Assembly: GCF_010729105.1 (NCBI RefSeq) | Contig: NZ_AP022573.1 | Span: 3,720,001 to 3,784,000 of the forward strand | Length of the DNA stretch: 64,000 nucleotides | Source of the DNA: Mycobacterium saskatchewanense | GTDB lineage: Bacteria; Actinomycetota; Actinomycetes; Mycobacteriales; Mycobacteriaceae | Direction: 5' to 3' | Shown here: positions 7,482 to 16,065 of the stretch, in pieces | How the letters are laid out: each line of letters begins with the position of its first letter | Position numbering within the stretch: the first letter of the stretch is position 1 | Program-made: the position numbers and the translations under genes | The notes under the pieces: generated by a model | What the model was told of the DNA's origin: nothing | The model's input: only the letters and a program-made list of their open reading frames with translations | Databases searched by the model: none

Positions 7482-9806
7482 GTGCCGGCCCGAGCCCCCT
7501 TCGAGGGTTGGCGCGTGCTGGAGCTGTCCAACGGTATCGCGGTGTCCTACTGCGGCAAGATGTTCGCCGACGCGGGCGCGGACGTCGTGAAAATCGAATC
7601 CTTGCAAGGGGATTCGATGCGCTCGTGGTCGGCGGGCGGCCCGCCGGGGACCCTGTTCGGCTACCTGGCCGCGGGCAAGAGGTCGGTCGCCGGCGGGGCG
7701 CAGGCCGCGGTGCTGCTGGCCGGCGCCGACATCGTGCTGACCGACCTGACCGACGGTTGGACGCTCGACGGCCTGAGGGCGCGCACCGGCCCTTCGGCGG
7801 TGGTGGTGGCGGTGACACCGTTCGGGACAACGGGCCCCTACGTGGACGAGGGGGTGGTCGCCAACGAGTTTATTCTGCAGGCCCTGTGCGGATCGATCGC
7901 CGGCCGCGGTTGGCCGGGGGATGAGCCCGTGCAGGCCGGCGGCCGCCTCGGCGAGTGGCTGGCGGGCGTGTTCGCGGCCGCGGTCGCGGCCGCCGCCGCC
8001 CGGCACGCCATCCGGAGCGGGCGCGGCGAGATCATCGACGTCTCCACCTACGAGGCGATGGCGATCGCGATGGGTGGGCTGTCGGCCATGTCGGCCAGCG
8101 TGCTCGGCGCGGATTCCCGCCTGCAGCAGCGGAGCCTCGAACTGCCGTCGATCGTTCCCACCGCTGACGGCCTGGTCGGCTTCTGCACCATCACGGCGCA
8201 ACAATTCCAGGACTTCCTGGTGATGATCGACCGTGCCGATCTGGTCGACGACGCCGAGCTGGCCTCGTTCGACGGGCGCGTCTCCCGGCGCGACGAGTTC
8301 CTCGCCATGGTCACCGCATGGACCCGGACCCGGACCACCCGGGAGATCGTCGACCTCGCGGTGGCGTTCCGAATCCCGGTGGCTCCCATCGGTTCACCCG
8401 CGACCCTGCCCGAGGTCGATCATTTCGTGCGGCGGGGTGTCTTCGTCGAGTCCGCCTGTGGGTCGCTCCACCCGCGGGTGCCGTATCGCGGCGACGCGAT
8501 GCTGACGCGGCCGCCGGGGGCGGCCCCGCGCCTCGGCGCCGACAATGGGCGCGTGCACTGGGCGGCCCGCCCGGTGCGAGTCGGTGGGGATGCGGACGAG
8601 CTTCCCTTGGCGGACATCCGGATAACCGACTTCACCGCCTTCTGGGCCGGGCCCGTCGCCACCCAGCTGCTCGGCGCGCTGGGCGCCGACGTGATCAAGA
8701 TCGAGGGCGTCCGCCGGCCGGACGGGTTGCGGTTTGCGGGCGGCCGCCCGCCTACCTGGGACCACTGGTGGGAATGGGGCCCGGTGTTCCTGTGCAGCAA
8801 CAACAACAAGCGCGGCATCAGCACGGAACTGGGCACCGACGCCGGACGGTCGATCGCCCTGGACCTCATCGCCGCAAGCGATCTCGTGATCGAGAATTTC
8901 TCGCCGCGGGTGATGGAGAACTTCGGCTTGGAGTGGGAGACCGTGCACGCCGTCAACCCCCGCGCCGTCATGGTTCGCATGCCGGCCTTCGGTCTGGACG
9001 GGCCGTGGCGCGACCGCGTCGGCTTCGCGCAGACGATGGAACAGGCGACGGGGATGGCGTGGATGACGGGTCACGCGGACGGGCCGCCGGTGATCCCGCG
9101 CGGCGTGTGCGACCCGATCGCCGGGTTGCACGCCGCCTTCGCCGCGATCGCCGCGCTGGTGGTCCGCGACCGGGACGGCTCGGGGTTGCACGTCGAGTCG
9201 ACCATGGTGGAGTCGGCCCTCAATGTGGCCGCCGAGATGGTGCTCGAGTACTCCGGCAACGGAATCGAGTTGTGCCGGGCCGGGAACCGGGGTCCGGGCG
9301 CAATTCCGCAGGGCATTTACCCCTGCCGCGGCGACGACGAGTGGGTCGCCCTGGCCGCGCTGGACGACCCCGCCCGAACGTCGTTGGCGGGCTTGATCGG
9401 TCAACCCCCGCTCCGGGCGGACGAATGGCGTGATCGCGCCGACGAACTCGACAAACTGATCTCGCATTGGACCACGGGGCGCCCGCCGGCCGAAGCGGTC
9501 GCGGCGTTGCGCGCCGCCGGGGTGGCGGCGGCACGGGTTTCACCGGCCTCGGCCCTGTTGAGCGACCCGCAACTGCTCGCCCGGGGCTTCTGGGAGAGGG
9601 TCGATCATCCCGCCGCCGGATCGTTCTTGTGCACCGGCATGCCGTTCGCGTTCGCGGGCCGGCCGCGTCGCTGGATTCGCCGGGTATCGCCGCTCTACGG
9701 GCAGCACACCGCCGAGGTGCTGACCGGTCTCCTGGAGCGCGACGAGCGGGACCTCGAGGTGTTGCGCGAGCGGGGGATCATCGGCTCGCGGCCGGCGGGA
9801 TTGTGA
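7482..9806 (+). CDS. Tandem CaiB/BaiF (class III) CoA-transferase fusion
   Basis: 774 residues, about twice the normal 380-400. Domain 1 (about 7-360) begins WRVLELSNGIAVSYCGKMFA. Domain 2 (about 376-765) begins IRITDFTAFWAGPVATQLLG, and both contain the GADV-x-K-I-E motif. Class III transferases move CoA between acids through an Asp-bound anhydride. Domain 1 keeps an Asp in EIIDVSTYEA (near residue 185). Domain 2 has Glu at the matching place (GLHVESTMVE), so it may be altered or structural. Monomers of this family interlock as dimers, so the fusion may make an internal pseudo-dimer. The GTG start lies 3 bases after the amidohydrolase stop. It probably activates an acid to its CoA ester for the thiolase-like step downstream. 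Confidence 0.88.
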   Translation: MPARAPFEGWRVLELSNGIAVSYCGKMFADAGADVVKIESLQGDSMRSWSAGGPPGTLFGYLAAGKRSVAGGAQAAVLLAGADIVLTDLTDGWTLDGLRARTGPSAVVVAVTPFGTTGPYVDEGVVANEFILQALCGSIAGRGWPGDEPVQAGGRLGEWLAGVFAAAVAAAAARHAIRSGRGEIIDVSTYEAMAIAMGGLSAMSASVLGADSRLQQRSLELPSIVPTADGLVGFCTITAQQFQDFLVMIDRADLVDDAELASFDGRVSRRDEFLAMVTAWTRTRTTREIVDLAVAFRIPVAPIGSPATLPEVDHFVRRGVFVESACGSLHPRVPYRGDAMLTRPPGAAPRLGADNGRVHWAARPVRVGGDADELPLADIRITDFTAFWAGPVATQLLGALGADVIKIEGVRRPDGLRFAGGRPPTWDHWWEWGPVFLCSNNNKRGISTELGTDAGRSIALDLIAASDLVIENFSPRVMENFGLEWETVHAVNPRAVMVRMPAFGLDGPWRDRVGFAQTMEQATGMAWMTGHADGPPVIPRGVCDPIAGLHAAFAAIAALVVRDRDGSGLHVESTMVESALNVAAEMVLEYSGNGIELCRAGNRGPGAIPQGIYPCRGDDEWVALAALDDPARTSLAGLIGQPPLRADEWRDRADELDKLISHWTTGRPPAEAVAALRAAGVAAARVSPASALLSDPQLLARGFWERVDHPAAGSFLCTGMPFAFAGRPRRWIRRVSPLYGQHTAEVLTGLLERDERDLEVLRERGIIGSRPAGL

Positions 9807-9807
9807 C

Positions 9808-10137
9808 ATGGCCGTCACCCTGTGCGTACCACCGCGGACGGGCGAATTGTGCACACCGGTACGTTTTTTGGTGCGGCGGGACTCCGTGGTGATGGAGCTG
9901 ACCGCCCGGCACCTCATCACCGGCGTCGAGTGGGACGAGACCGAACGCGCGGTGGCGATGGTCGTCGAGATCACCGACCCGCAGACCGCACGCCCCGTCG
10001 ACGTACGGATCGACGTGGTACCGGCCGGAACCTCCCGTGCCGAGGGTCGATCCAAGAGTATCGGGCGCATCAGGCGTGGCGGGCAAGACTACGAGGTCGT
10101 GGGCACCTACCTGGGAGTTGTCGCGGATGAGAACTGA
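9808..10137 (+). CDS. Hypothetical protein in CoA-transferase/thiolase operon
   Basis: 109 residues that I do not recognise. The sequence is beta-strand-like and charged, with no signal peptide, membrane segment or Cys cluster; it has one Cys pair near the N-terminus (LCVPPRTGELC). Its ATG follows the CaiB stop by one base, and its end overlaps the thiolase start by 11 bases, so it is translated as part of the operon. That coupling is the main reason to call it real. It may be a small partner of the thiolase-DUF35 pair, but nothing in the sequence proves this. Confidence 0.6.
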   Translation: MAVTLCVPPRTGELCTPVRFLVRRDSVVMELTARHLITGVEWDETERAVAMVVEITDPQTARPVDVRIDVVPAGTSRAEGRSKSIGRIRRGGQDYEVVGTYLGVVADEN

Positions 10138-11293
10138 GTCGAAAAAGCCGACGGCCGCGATCGTGGGGGTGCACAACACCCGGCAGGGTCGCCGCCTGGA
10201 TGGCGAAACGTCGCGAAGCCTGGCGCTCGAAGCGATTCGTGGCGCGCTGGCCGACGCCGGCCTGAGCCTCGACGACGTCGACGGAATCAGCGCCGGCGCC
10301 CTGTCCACCGCACTGATCTACGATCTGCGCCTTGGCCCCGCCTGGCAGGGGCTGGGGTTCGGGGTGGGCATGGTCACCGAGGCGGCCACCGCCATCGAGC
10401 ACGGCATGGCCGACGTGGTGGTGCTGGTCGCCGCGCAGGCCGGCGAATACCGTGACCACGAGGCGACCGCGCCGTGGACCCGGCCCGAGAACGAATTCGT
10501 CGCGCCGTGGGGAATGTTCACGGCCGCCGAGTTCGCCCTGATCGCCCGCCGCCACATGCACGTCTACGGCACCACGCGGGAACAACTTTCGATGGTGGCG
10601 ACGACGATCCGCAACAACGGGTCGCGGAATCCCGAAGCCGTGTATTACCAGCGCGGGCCGTTCACCACGGCCGACATCACCGCGTCGCGGCCCATCGCCG
10701 ACCCGTTTCATCTGCTGGACTGTGCCACGACCTCGGAAGGAGGGTGCGCGTTGGTCGTGGCCAACATCCACAAGATGGACGTCGCGAGCCGGCCGATCTA
10801 TGTGCTGGGTAGCGGCGCGGACTTTCACGGCCCCTCCTATCAGCACCCGCCAGCGTGGGACCTCGCCGGGAGGCGCGACGGGTACAGCAACGGCGTCGTG
10901 GGCAGGCGGGCCGCCGAGCGTGCCTTCGCCCACGCGGGGCTGCGCCGTGACGAGGTCGACGTGCTCGAGCTCTACGACCCGTTCTCGTTCGAAATCATTC
11001 GTCAGCTCGAGGCATTCGGCTTCTGCGGCGAGGGTGAGGGGGGACCCTTCGTCGCCGACGGCCGCATTGCCGTCGACGGCAGCCATCCGATCACCACCGA
11101 TGGAGGAACCATGTCGTTCAGCCATGCGGGCTCCAACCCGCAGATGATGCAGCGGGCCATCCGAGCCGTTCAGCAGCTGCGGGGTCAGGCCGGTGACCTG
11201 CAGGTGGCCAACGCGCATATCGCGCTGTGCAGCAACGGGGGAGCGGGAGCTTTGTTCACCACCGTGCTCATCTTGGGAGACGAGCCGCGGTGA
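10127..11293 (+). CDS. Thiolase-like protein (SCP2/Ltp type), probable retro-aldolase or non-canonical thiolase
   Basis: 388 residues of thiolase fold. The N-terminal loop that carries the nucleophilic Cys in true thiolases reads LGFGVGMVTEAATAIEHG (about residues 76-93) and has no Cys, while the C-terminal GGTMSFSHAGSNPQMMQR region is kept. Loss of this Cys is typical of SCP2/Ltp-type members. The best-studied of these, Ltp2, works with a DUF35 partner as a retro-aldolase in steroid side-chain removal. A DUF35 gene follows directly here, overlapping GTGA. The start ATG at 10127 sits inside the end of the previous gene; a 30-codon upstream extension is unlikely. The aldolase role is inference. 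Confidence 0.82.
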   Translation: MRTESKKPTAAIVGVHNTRQGRRLDGETSRSLALEAIRGALADAGLSLDDVDGISAGALSTALIYDLRLGPAWQGLGFGVGMVTEAATAIEHGMADVVVLVAAQAGEYRDHEATAPWTRPENEFVAPWGMFTAAEFALIARRHMHVYGTTREQLSMVATTIRNNGSRNPEAVYYQRGPFTTADITASRPIADPFHLLDCATTSEGGCALVVANIHKMDVASRPIYVLGSGADFHGPSYQHPPAWDLAGRRDGYSNGVVGRRAAERAFAHAGLRRDEVDVLELYDPFSFEIIRQLEAFGFCGEGEGGPFVADGRIAVDGSHPITTDGGTMSFSHAGSNPQMMQRAIRAVQQLRGQAGDLQVANAHIALCSNGGAGALFTTVLILGDEPR

Positions 11294-11706
11294 GCGTCCT
11301 GCGGCCGCAGCGTGGGCCCGTCCCGCACACCGGCAGCGCGCTCAGCTCGCCCTTTTGGGAGGGATGCCGTTCGGAAGAGTTGCGCTACCAACGCTGCGAG
11401 GTCTGCGGTGTGGCGAGCTTTCCACCGAGTGAGCATTGCCGCCAATGCCTTTCGGCACAGCTGCGCTGGGCACGAAGCGACGGGCGGGGGACGGTGTACA
11501 GCTGGACGGTGGTGCGTCGGCCGGTGACCGTGGAGTTCGAACCTCCCTACGCGCCGGCGATCGTCACGCTCGACGAGGGCTACCAGATGCTGACCAACAT
11601 CGTCGGCGTGGAACCCGCCGGCTTGAAGATCGGCATGCGCGTCAGGGTGCAGTTCCATCCCGTGGCTCCCGGGATGACGCTGCCGTACTTCACGCCGTCG
11701 TCGTGA
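11290..11706 (+). CDS. DUF35 zinc-ribbon/OB-fold protein, partner of the thiolase-like protein
   Basis: 138 residues. The zinc ribbon has Cys36, Cys39, Cys50 and Cys53 (RCEVCG and HCRQC), followed by an OB-fold (about 60-130) with the family segment TVYSWTVVRRPV. DUF35 proteins bind acyl-CoA and form complexes with thiolase-like or hydratase subunits. The GTG start at 11290 overlaps the thiolase stop, giving equal production of the two proteins. Upstream in-frame codons are not needed, because the ribbon and its leading helix are complete from this start. Confidence 0.88.
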   Translation: MSVLRPQRGPVPHTGSALSSPFWEGCRSEELRYQRCEVCGVASFPPSEHCRQCLSAQLRWARSDGRGTVYSWTVVRRPVTVEFEPPYAPAIVTLDEGYQMLTNIVGVEPAGLKIGMRVRVQFHPVAPGMTLPYFTPSS

Positions 11707-12350
11707 GCCCGCGGGCCAGCGCCGATGGTCTGCCGGCAACCGCCTATCTCGTCCTGGGGGTGCTGGCGGCCAACGACGAGCGGCTCACCGCCGGGGAGAT
11801 CAAGACGCGCGCCGAGTTGTCGGTGGGGCATTTTTATTGGTCACCGTCGGTGAGTCACGTTCGCAGAGAATTGAACCGGTTGTTGGCGCGCGGGATGGTC
11901 AACGAGATGGGCGCTTCATCCGGCAGGCGCGCCATCACGCTGTACGAGACCACCGATGCCGGGCTCGACGCCCTGCGCCGGTGGGTGCAGCACTTCCCGG
12001 GCGAGGACCAGGTCGTCATCAAGCACCCCGTGATTCTCAAGACCTGGCTGGCCCGGGGAGAGGACCCCGACCGCGTGATCGAGACGCTGGATCGTCATCT
12101 CGAGGCGACCCGGGTCCGGCTGGACGAGGCGCTGTGGTCGCGGCAGCGCTCCCGCGAACTCGGCATCACCGGTGACCCGAAGCAGCGATTCTCCTTCGCC
12201 GTCCTCGACTACGCCATCCGCGGTCTGTATGCCGAGATCTCCAACATCACCCAGTTGCGCGACGAGATCGCCGCGGGCACAACGCGGGATCCCGTCAAAC
12301 GGGTGCGACGGTCGAAGGGGCAGATTCGCCGTCGGGCACCCCGGGACTAG
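11703..12350 (+). CDS. PadR family transcriptional regulator
   Basis: 215 residues. The N-terminal winged helix (about 10-90) has the PadR pattern: AYLVLGVLAANDERLTAGEI and YWSPSVSHVRRELNRLLARG. The C-terminal alpha-helical dimerisation region (Vir_act_alpha_C type, about 95-190) is followed by a basic tail. The GTG start overlaps the DUF35 stop, so the regulator is the last gene of the operon that it probably senses. PadR proteins usually repress enzymes for phenolic or other toxic substrates; the ligand is unknown. Its 3' end overlaps the convergent FadD gene by 56 bases. Confidence 0.85.
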   Translation: MSPRASADGLPATAYLVLGVLAANDERLTAGEIKTRAELSVGHFYWSPSVSHVRRELNRLLARGMVNEMGASSGRRAITLYETTDAGLDALRRWVQHFPGEDQVVIKHPVILKTWLARGEDPDRVIETLDRHLEATRVRLDEALWSRQRSRELGITGDPKQRFSFAVLDYAIRGLYAEISNITQLRDEIAAGTTRDPVKRVRRSKGQIRRRAPRD

Positions 12351-13932
12351 TCCCACGCTCGTGGTACGCGGTGCCGCGAGGCTCGCGCTCCCAGAGCGTC
12401 TCCCCCTCTCGCACCGCGGTCGCCTCGGCGATCAGCTGGCGCTTGAGGACCTTGTGGGTGGCCGTGCTGGGCAGATCGGCGGCGACGCGGACGTAGCGTG
12501 GGCGCGCCTTGGGGGACAGGTCGGGCTGCGCTGCGAGGAACGCCTCGAATCCATCCGGGTCCAGCGCCCGGCCCTCGTTGAGCACGATCGCCGCCATCAC
12601 CTGGTCACCGACACGTTCGTCCGGCACGGCGTACACCGCGACGCGGTTTATCGCGCTGTGGCGCAGCAGGATTCGTTCGATCGGGGCGGCGGCGAGGTTC
12701 TCGCCGTCCACCCGCATCCAGTCGGCGGTGCGGCCGGCCAGGTAGATCCAGCCGTCGGCGTCTTTATAGGCGAGGTCCCCGGACCAGTACATGCCGTGGC
12801 GCATGCGTTCGGCGTTGGCCTCCGGATCGTTGTAATAACCGGTGAAGAAGCCCGAGCCTGCCGTGTTGACCAGCTCGCCCACGGCGTCGTCGGCGTTGAC
12901 CAGTGCCCCGTCGGCGTCGAATTGGGCGACCGCGCACTCGGTGACGGTGTCGCTGTTGTACACCGCCACCCCGTCGATGCCCCTGCCGATGGAGCCCCTG
13001 GGGGTTCCCGGCTCGCGTATCACGATGACGGCGTTCTCCGTCGATCCGAAGCCGTCTTCCACCTGGACGCCGAAGCGGCGCCCGAATTCCTCGATGTCCT
13101 TGTCGTTGGCCTCGTTTCCGAAGGCCACCCGCAGCGGATTGTCGGCGTCGTCGTCGCGCTCGGCCGTGGCCAGTATGTAGGCGAGCGGCTTGCCGACATA
13201 GTTCATGTACGTCGCGCCGTAGCGGCGCACCTCGTCGAGGAACTGCGTCGCCGAAAACCTCGCCGGCACGATCGCGGCCCCCGAGCAGACCGCGGGCGCC
13301 CATCCCGCGACGACGGCATTGGAGTGGAACAGGGGCATCGACACGTAGCAGGTGTCCTGCGGGGTGAGCGCGAACCGCTCGACCAGGTTGAGGCCGGCGA
13401 ACGTGGCCATCAGGTGCGAGACCTGGACCGCCTTGGGGTTTCCGCTCGTCCCCGAGGTGAAGATCATCATGAACGCGTCCATCGCGGAGACCTCGCGGTG
13501 GGGCACGAGTTCCCCGGCGCCGCGCAGGAACTCGTCCCAGTCCGGCGCCGAGACGTCCAGGATCCGCGTGTCACCGAGGTCCAGGCCGTCCAGCAGGGGC
13601 CGGTGTTCGGCGTCGGTCACCACGAACTGGCAGTCGGCCCGCCGGACGTCGGCGGCCAGCGCCTCGCCTCGCCGGGTGGTGTTGAGCCCGCACAGCACGT
13701 AGCCACCCAGGCCGGCGGCCGCCATCTGTGCCAGCATCTCGGGCGTGTTGCCCAGCAGGGTGCCGATGTGCAGTGGTCCGTGCGGATCCGCGGCGTCGAT
13801 CAGGGCCGCGGCCCGGGCCGCCGCGTGCGCCAGATAGTGCTGCCAAGACCATTGCAGGTCAAGGTGTCTCACGGCGATCGCGGGGTCGTGCAGACGCTTG
13901 CGCAGCAGCGCCTGAATCGTGTCGTCAGTCAT
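12295..13932 (-). CDS. Acyl-CoA ligase, FadD17-like (ANL superfamily)
   Basis: 545 residues. It activates a carboxylic acid to acyl-AMP and then to acyl-CoA. The P-loop TSGTSGNPK is at residues 159-167. The adenine region DGFGSTE is near 310, the A8-type hinge GDLAYKDADG and the DWMRVDGEN motif are near 430, and the C-terminal catalytic Lys region is KVLKRQ. Length and sequence resemble M. tuberculosis FadD17 from memory; FadD17 is linked to sterol side-chain catabolism. It faces the thiolase operon tail to tail. It may supply the CoA ester that the operon uses. No frameshift or missing motif was seen. Confidence 0.88.
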   Translation of the reverse strand: MTDDTIQALLRKRLHDPAIAVRHLDLQWSWQHYLAHAAARAAALIDAADPHGPLHIGTLLGNTPEMLAQMAAAGLGGYVLCGLNTTRRGEALAADVRRADCQFVVTDAEHRPLLDGLDLGDTRILDVSAPDWDEFLRGAGELVPHREVSAMDAFMMIFTSGTSGNPKAVQVSHLMATFAGLNLVERFALTPQDTCYVSMPLFHSNAVVAGWAPAVCSGAAIVPARFSATQFLDEVRRYGATYMNYVGKPLAYILATAERDDDADNPLRVAFGNEANDKDIEEFGRRFGVQVEDGFGSTENAVIVIREPGTPRGSIGRGIDGVAVYNSDTVTECAVAQFDADGALVNADDAVGELVNTAGSGFFTGYYNDPEANAERMRHGMYWSGDLAYKDADGWIYLAGRTADWMRVDGENLAAAPIERILLRHSAINRVAVYAVPDERVGDQVMAAIVLNEGRALDPDGFEAFLAAQPDLSPKARPRYVRVAADLPSTATHKVLKRQLIAEATAVREGETLWEREPRGTAYHERGTSPGVPDGESAPSTVAPV

Positions 13933-14000
13933 TCCGATCCACCTTCACAGCGCCCGTCGCACCGGCGAGACGAGACGGTGCGTCTCATGGTAGCCAGTCC

Positions 14001-14762
14001 CTATCCACCGACCATGATCAGGCCGCCGTCGACCGCCAGCAGTTGGCCGGTGATGAAGCCCGAGCCGGGACCGGCGAGGAACACCAGCACCGGGCCGAGA
14101 TCGCGCGCTGGGTCGCCCAGCGCGCCGCCCAGCGGGATCATCATTTTCATCTGCTGGTCGATGAGCCCGCTCGCCTCGGGCCCGAGGAAGTCCCGCAGGC
14201 GGTCGGCCCCGGGGGTCTGCACCGCCGGCGCCAGGGCGTTGACGGTGACCTTGTCGGCCGCCCAAGCCTTCGCGGCCGATCGCGTCCACGCCTGCACGGC
14301 ACCCTTCGTCGCCGCGTACACAGCCGAGACCGGGCTGCCCATAACGGCTTCCGACGAGCCGAAGTTGATGATGCGGCCCCCCTTGGGGTCCTGCTCCTTC
14401 ATCACGGCATACGCGGCCTGATTGGTGAGGATCGTCGCCTTGACGTTGGTGTCCAACAGGAAGGAGATCTCGTCGACGCCGATGTAGCCGGGTATCCCCG
14501 CCTGCCACAGCCCGGCGGCGTTCACCAGCACGTCGAGGCCGCCGAGCTGGTCGGCGGCCCGTCGCACCATCGCGGCGACTGCGTCGGCGTCGCGCACGTC
14601 GCACCGCAGCCACGCGGCGGCAAGGTCGTCCGGCGGCGGAGTCTGGTGATACGTCGCGGCGACCTCGGCCCCCGCCGAGGCGAGGGCTTCGACGGCGGCG
14701 GCGCCGATCCCGGTCGCCCCGCCGGTGACCAGGATGCGTCGGCCGTGCAGCGCCTTGTCCAT
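14001..14762 (-). CDS. Short-chain dehydrogenase/reductase (SDR)
   Basis: 253 residues of classical SDR. The cofactor loop is TGGATGIG (residues 13-20), the NAG-type motif is LVNAAG, the catalytic Ser is in GSSEAVMG, and the Tyr/Lys pair is in YAATKGA. It oxidises or reduces an alcohol/ketone with NAD(P). The ribosome site AGGAG stands 6 bases before the ATG. Immediately upstream is the IS110 element, whose transposase stop is only 14 bases from this start. The native promoter has therefore probably been displaced, and expression may now depend on read-through from the element. It lies upstream of the FadD gene on the same strand (68-base gap). Confidence 0.88.
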   Translation of the reverse strand: MDKALHGRRILVTGGATGIGAAAVEALASAGAEVAATYHQTPPPDDLAAAWLRCDVRDADAVAAMVRRAADQLGGLDVLVNAAGLWQAGIPGYIGVDEISFLLDTNVKATILTNQAAYAVMKEQDPKGGRIINFGSSEAVMGSPVSAVYAATKGAVQAWTRSAAKAWAADKVTVNALAPAVQTPGADRLRDFLGPEASGLIDQQMKMMIPLGGALGDPARDLGPVLVFLAGPGSGFITGQLLAVDGGLIMVGG

Positions 14763-14768
14763 GAGTTT

Positions 14769-14781
14769 CTCCTATGTCAAG
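14769..14781 (-). repeat. Right-flank sequence echoed inside the element's non-coding end
   Basis: On the minus strand the right end/flank reads CTTGACATAGGAG. The upstream non-coding part of the same element carries CTTGATAGGAG (15904-15914), identical apart from two extra bases. A bridge RNA must carry guide sequences matching element ends and target, so the echo may be functional. The part AGGAG is also the SDR ribosome site, so chance is possible. Confidence 0.4.
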
Positions 14782-15828
14782 CCGCTGCCAGTTGGCAAGG
14801 CTTTTGGCGGTTGTTGTGGTCGGTGTGAAGGTGGCGAAAGACGACGCGGGCGAGGCGGCGCTTGAGGCAACGAAGAGCTTCGGGGGCGGAGTCGCCTTGA
14901 GCGAGGCGGTGCCGGTAGTAGGTCTGGCCTAGGCCGTCGAGGCGAATCTGGGTGACGGCGATGCGGTGCAGCGCAGCGTTGAGCTGGCGGTTGCCCGAAC
15001 GCGTCATCCGGACCCGGCCGTGGGTGTTGCCCGACCACACCGGCACCGGCGCCACACCGCTATGGCGGGCGAAAGCTGCCTCACTCTTGAATCGGGTGAC
15101 GCCAGCGGTCTCGCCGACAAGCTTGGCCGCGGTCAGCTCCCCGCATCCGGGCATCGCCAGCAGCACCGGGGCGACGGCACGCACATGCTCACCGATGCGT
15201 TTAGCCAAGGCGTTGATCTGTTCGGTGAGTCGAGTGATGTCGGCCAACTCGTCGCTGGCCAACTCGGCGAGCAGACCGTCGAGGGTGTTCAGCCAGTCAC
15301 CGAGGATGACCCGGTGTTTGGCCAGGTCCAATGACCGAGCCACCGGGGCGCGCTCGGGATCGAGCTCGTGAATACGCCAGCGCAGCCGGTTGATCATCGC
15401 AGTCCGTTGTGCGACAAGGACTTCGCGGCGATCGACCAACAACTTCAACTCACGTGACACCTCGTCGTGAGAGGCGACGGCAGATCTGGCTCGCGCAGAA
15501 ATGCCCGCGCGACCGCCAACGCATCGATGGGATCGGACTTGCCGCGCGTGCGCGCCGAAGCCCGCACCTGAGCCATCATCTTCGGGGGAACCCGCACCAC
15601 GTTCTGACCAAATCCGAACAGGTCGCGTTCCAGACGCGCCGACAAGTGCCGGCAGTCCTCGATGGCCCAGACGACGTCGTCGCCGAAATGTTCGCGGGCC
15701 CACATCACCGCCTCGGCATGCCCAGCGGTGACCGCCGTAACGGTCTTCTCACCAACCTTGCGGCCCACCTCGTCGACGGCGACAAAGGTATGCGTGCGCT
15801 TGTGTACATCGGCTCCAACAACAACCAT
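14777..15828 (-). pseudogene. IS110-family transposase, broken by a one-base frameshift
   Basis: The N-terminal DEDD catalytic domain (MVVVGADVHKRTH, WAIEDCRHLS, KSDPIDALAVAR) runs in one frame to about 15478. The gene then continues in another frame with VASHDEVSRELK and a complete C-terminal Transposase_20 domain (MPGCGELTAAKLVGE, ARHSGVAPVPVWSGNT). The join is at CTG-CCG-TCG (15475-15483): one base missing from an expected CCG-GTC explains it, and a -1 ribosomal slip would also restore the frame. IS110 transposases normally need no frameshift, so I call it inactive. The start ATG at 15828 has GGAGG 5 bases upstream. Combined length is about 350 residues, normal for the family. Confidence 0.85.
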
Positions 15829-15844
15829 GGTGGTTGCCTCCATT

Positions 15845-16060
15845 CACTGAGAGGTGACGGTTGGGCCGGTCGGCGGACAAACCTCAGTGGGGGCGGTGCC
15901 ACGCTCCTATCAAGTCACGCCGGCCGGTCCTTCACACCTGGTGCCGACAAAACGCATGCACGCCAACCCGAAGGCGGCACCGACGCTACGAGCCAAGCAC
16001 CAGATGATCAGGATCCCACCACCGCGATCAGCGGCACCTCACCCTGACACTGACGCAACG
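15845..16060 (-). ncRNA. Candidate bridge-RNA region of the IS110 element
   Basis: About 215 bases upstream of the transposase contain no gene, matching the place where IS110-group elements encode their bridge RNA. The segment is rich in possible stems (for example GGCCGGTCGG near 15865 against CCGGCCGG near 15920, and GGTGCCG/CGGCACC pairs). It also contains CTTGATAGGAG, which echoes the right flank. No structure was computed; the call rests on position and family knowledge. Confidence 0.3.
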
Positions 16061-16065
16061 CTAGC

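Larger units (their letters stand above)
14777..16060 (-). mobile_element. IS110-family insertion sequence (right end approximate to 14 bases before the SDR; left end uncertain)
   Basis: The element is defined by its DEDD-type transposase and the non-coding segment upstream of it. IS110 elements lack terminal inverted repeats and usually make no target duplication, so exact ends cannot be read from one copy. The right end lies between the transposase stop (14777) and the SDR start (14762). The left end probably lies before the hairpin repeat at 16066. Its position right beside a start codon recalls the start-codon-adjacent insertion known for IS900 relatives. Confidence 0.65.

Noticed and set aside
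6696..8204. Long open frame antisense to the amidohydrolase and CaiB genes
   Set aside because: Typical high-GC shadow crossing a gene boundary; no ribosome site or motif.
12172..14421. Very long open frame antisense to the FadD and SDR genes
   Set aside because: It follows the third-position GC of the real genes on the other strand and its translation has no domain; FadD and SDR motifs are complete.
14777..15828. Programmed -1 frameshift of the IS110 transposase
   Set aside because: No convincing slippery heptamer (site reads CTGCCGTCG) and IS110 transposases normally use one frame; a one-base deletion is simpler.
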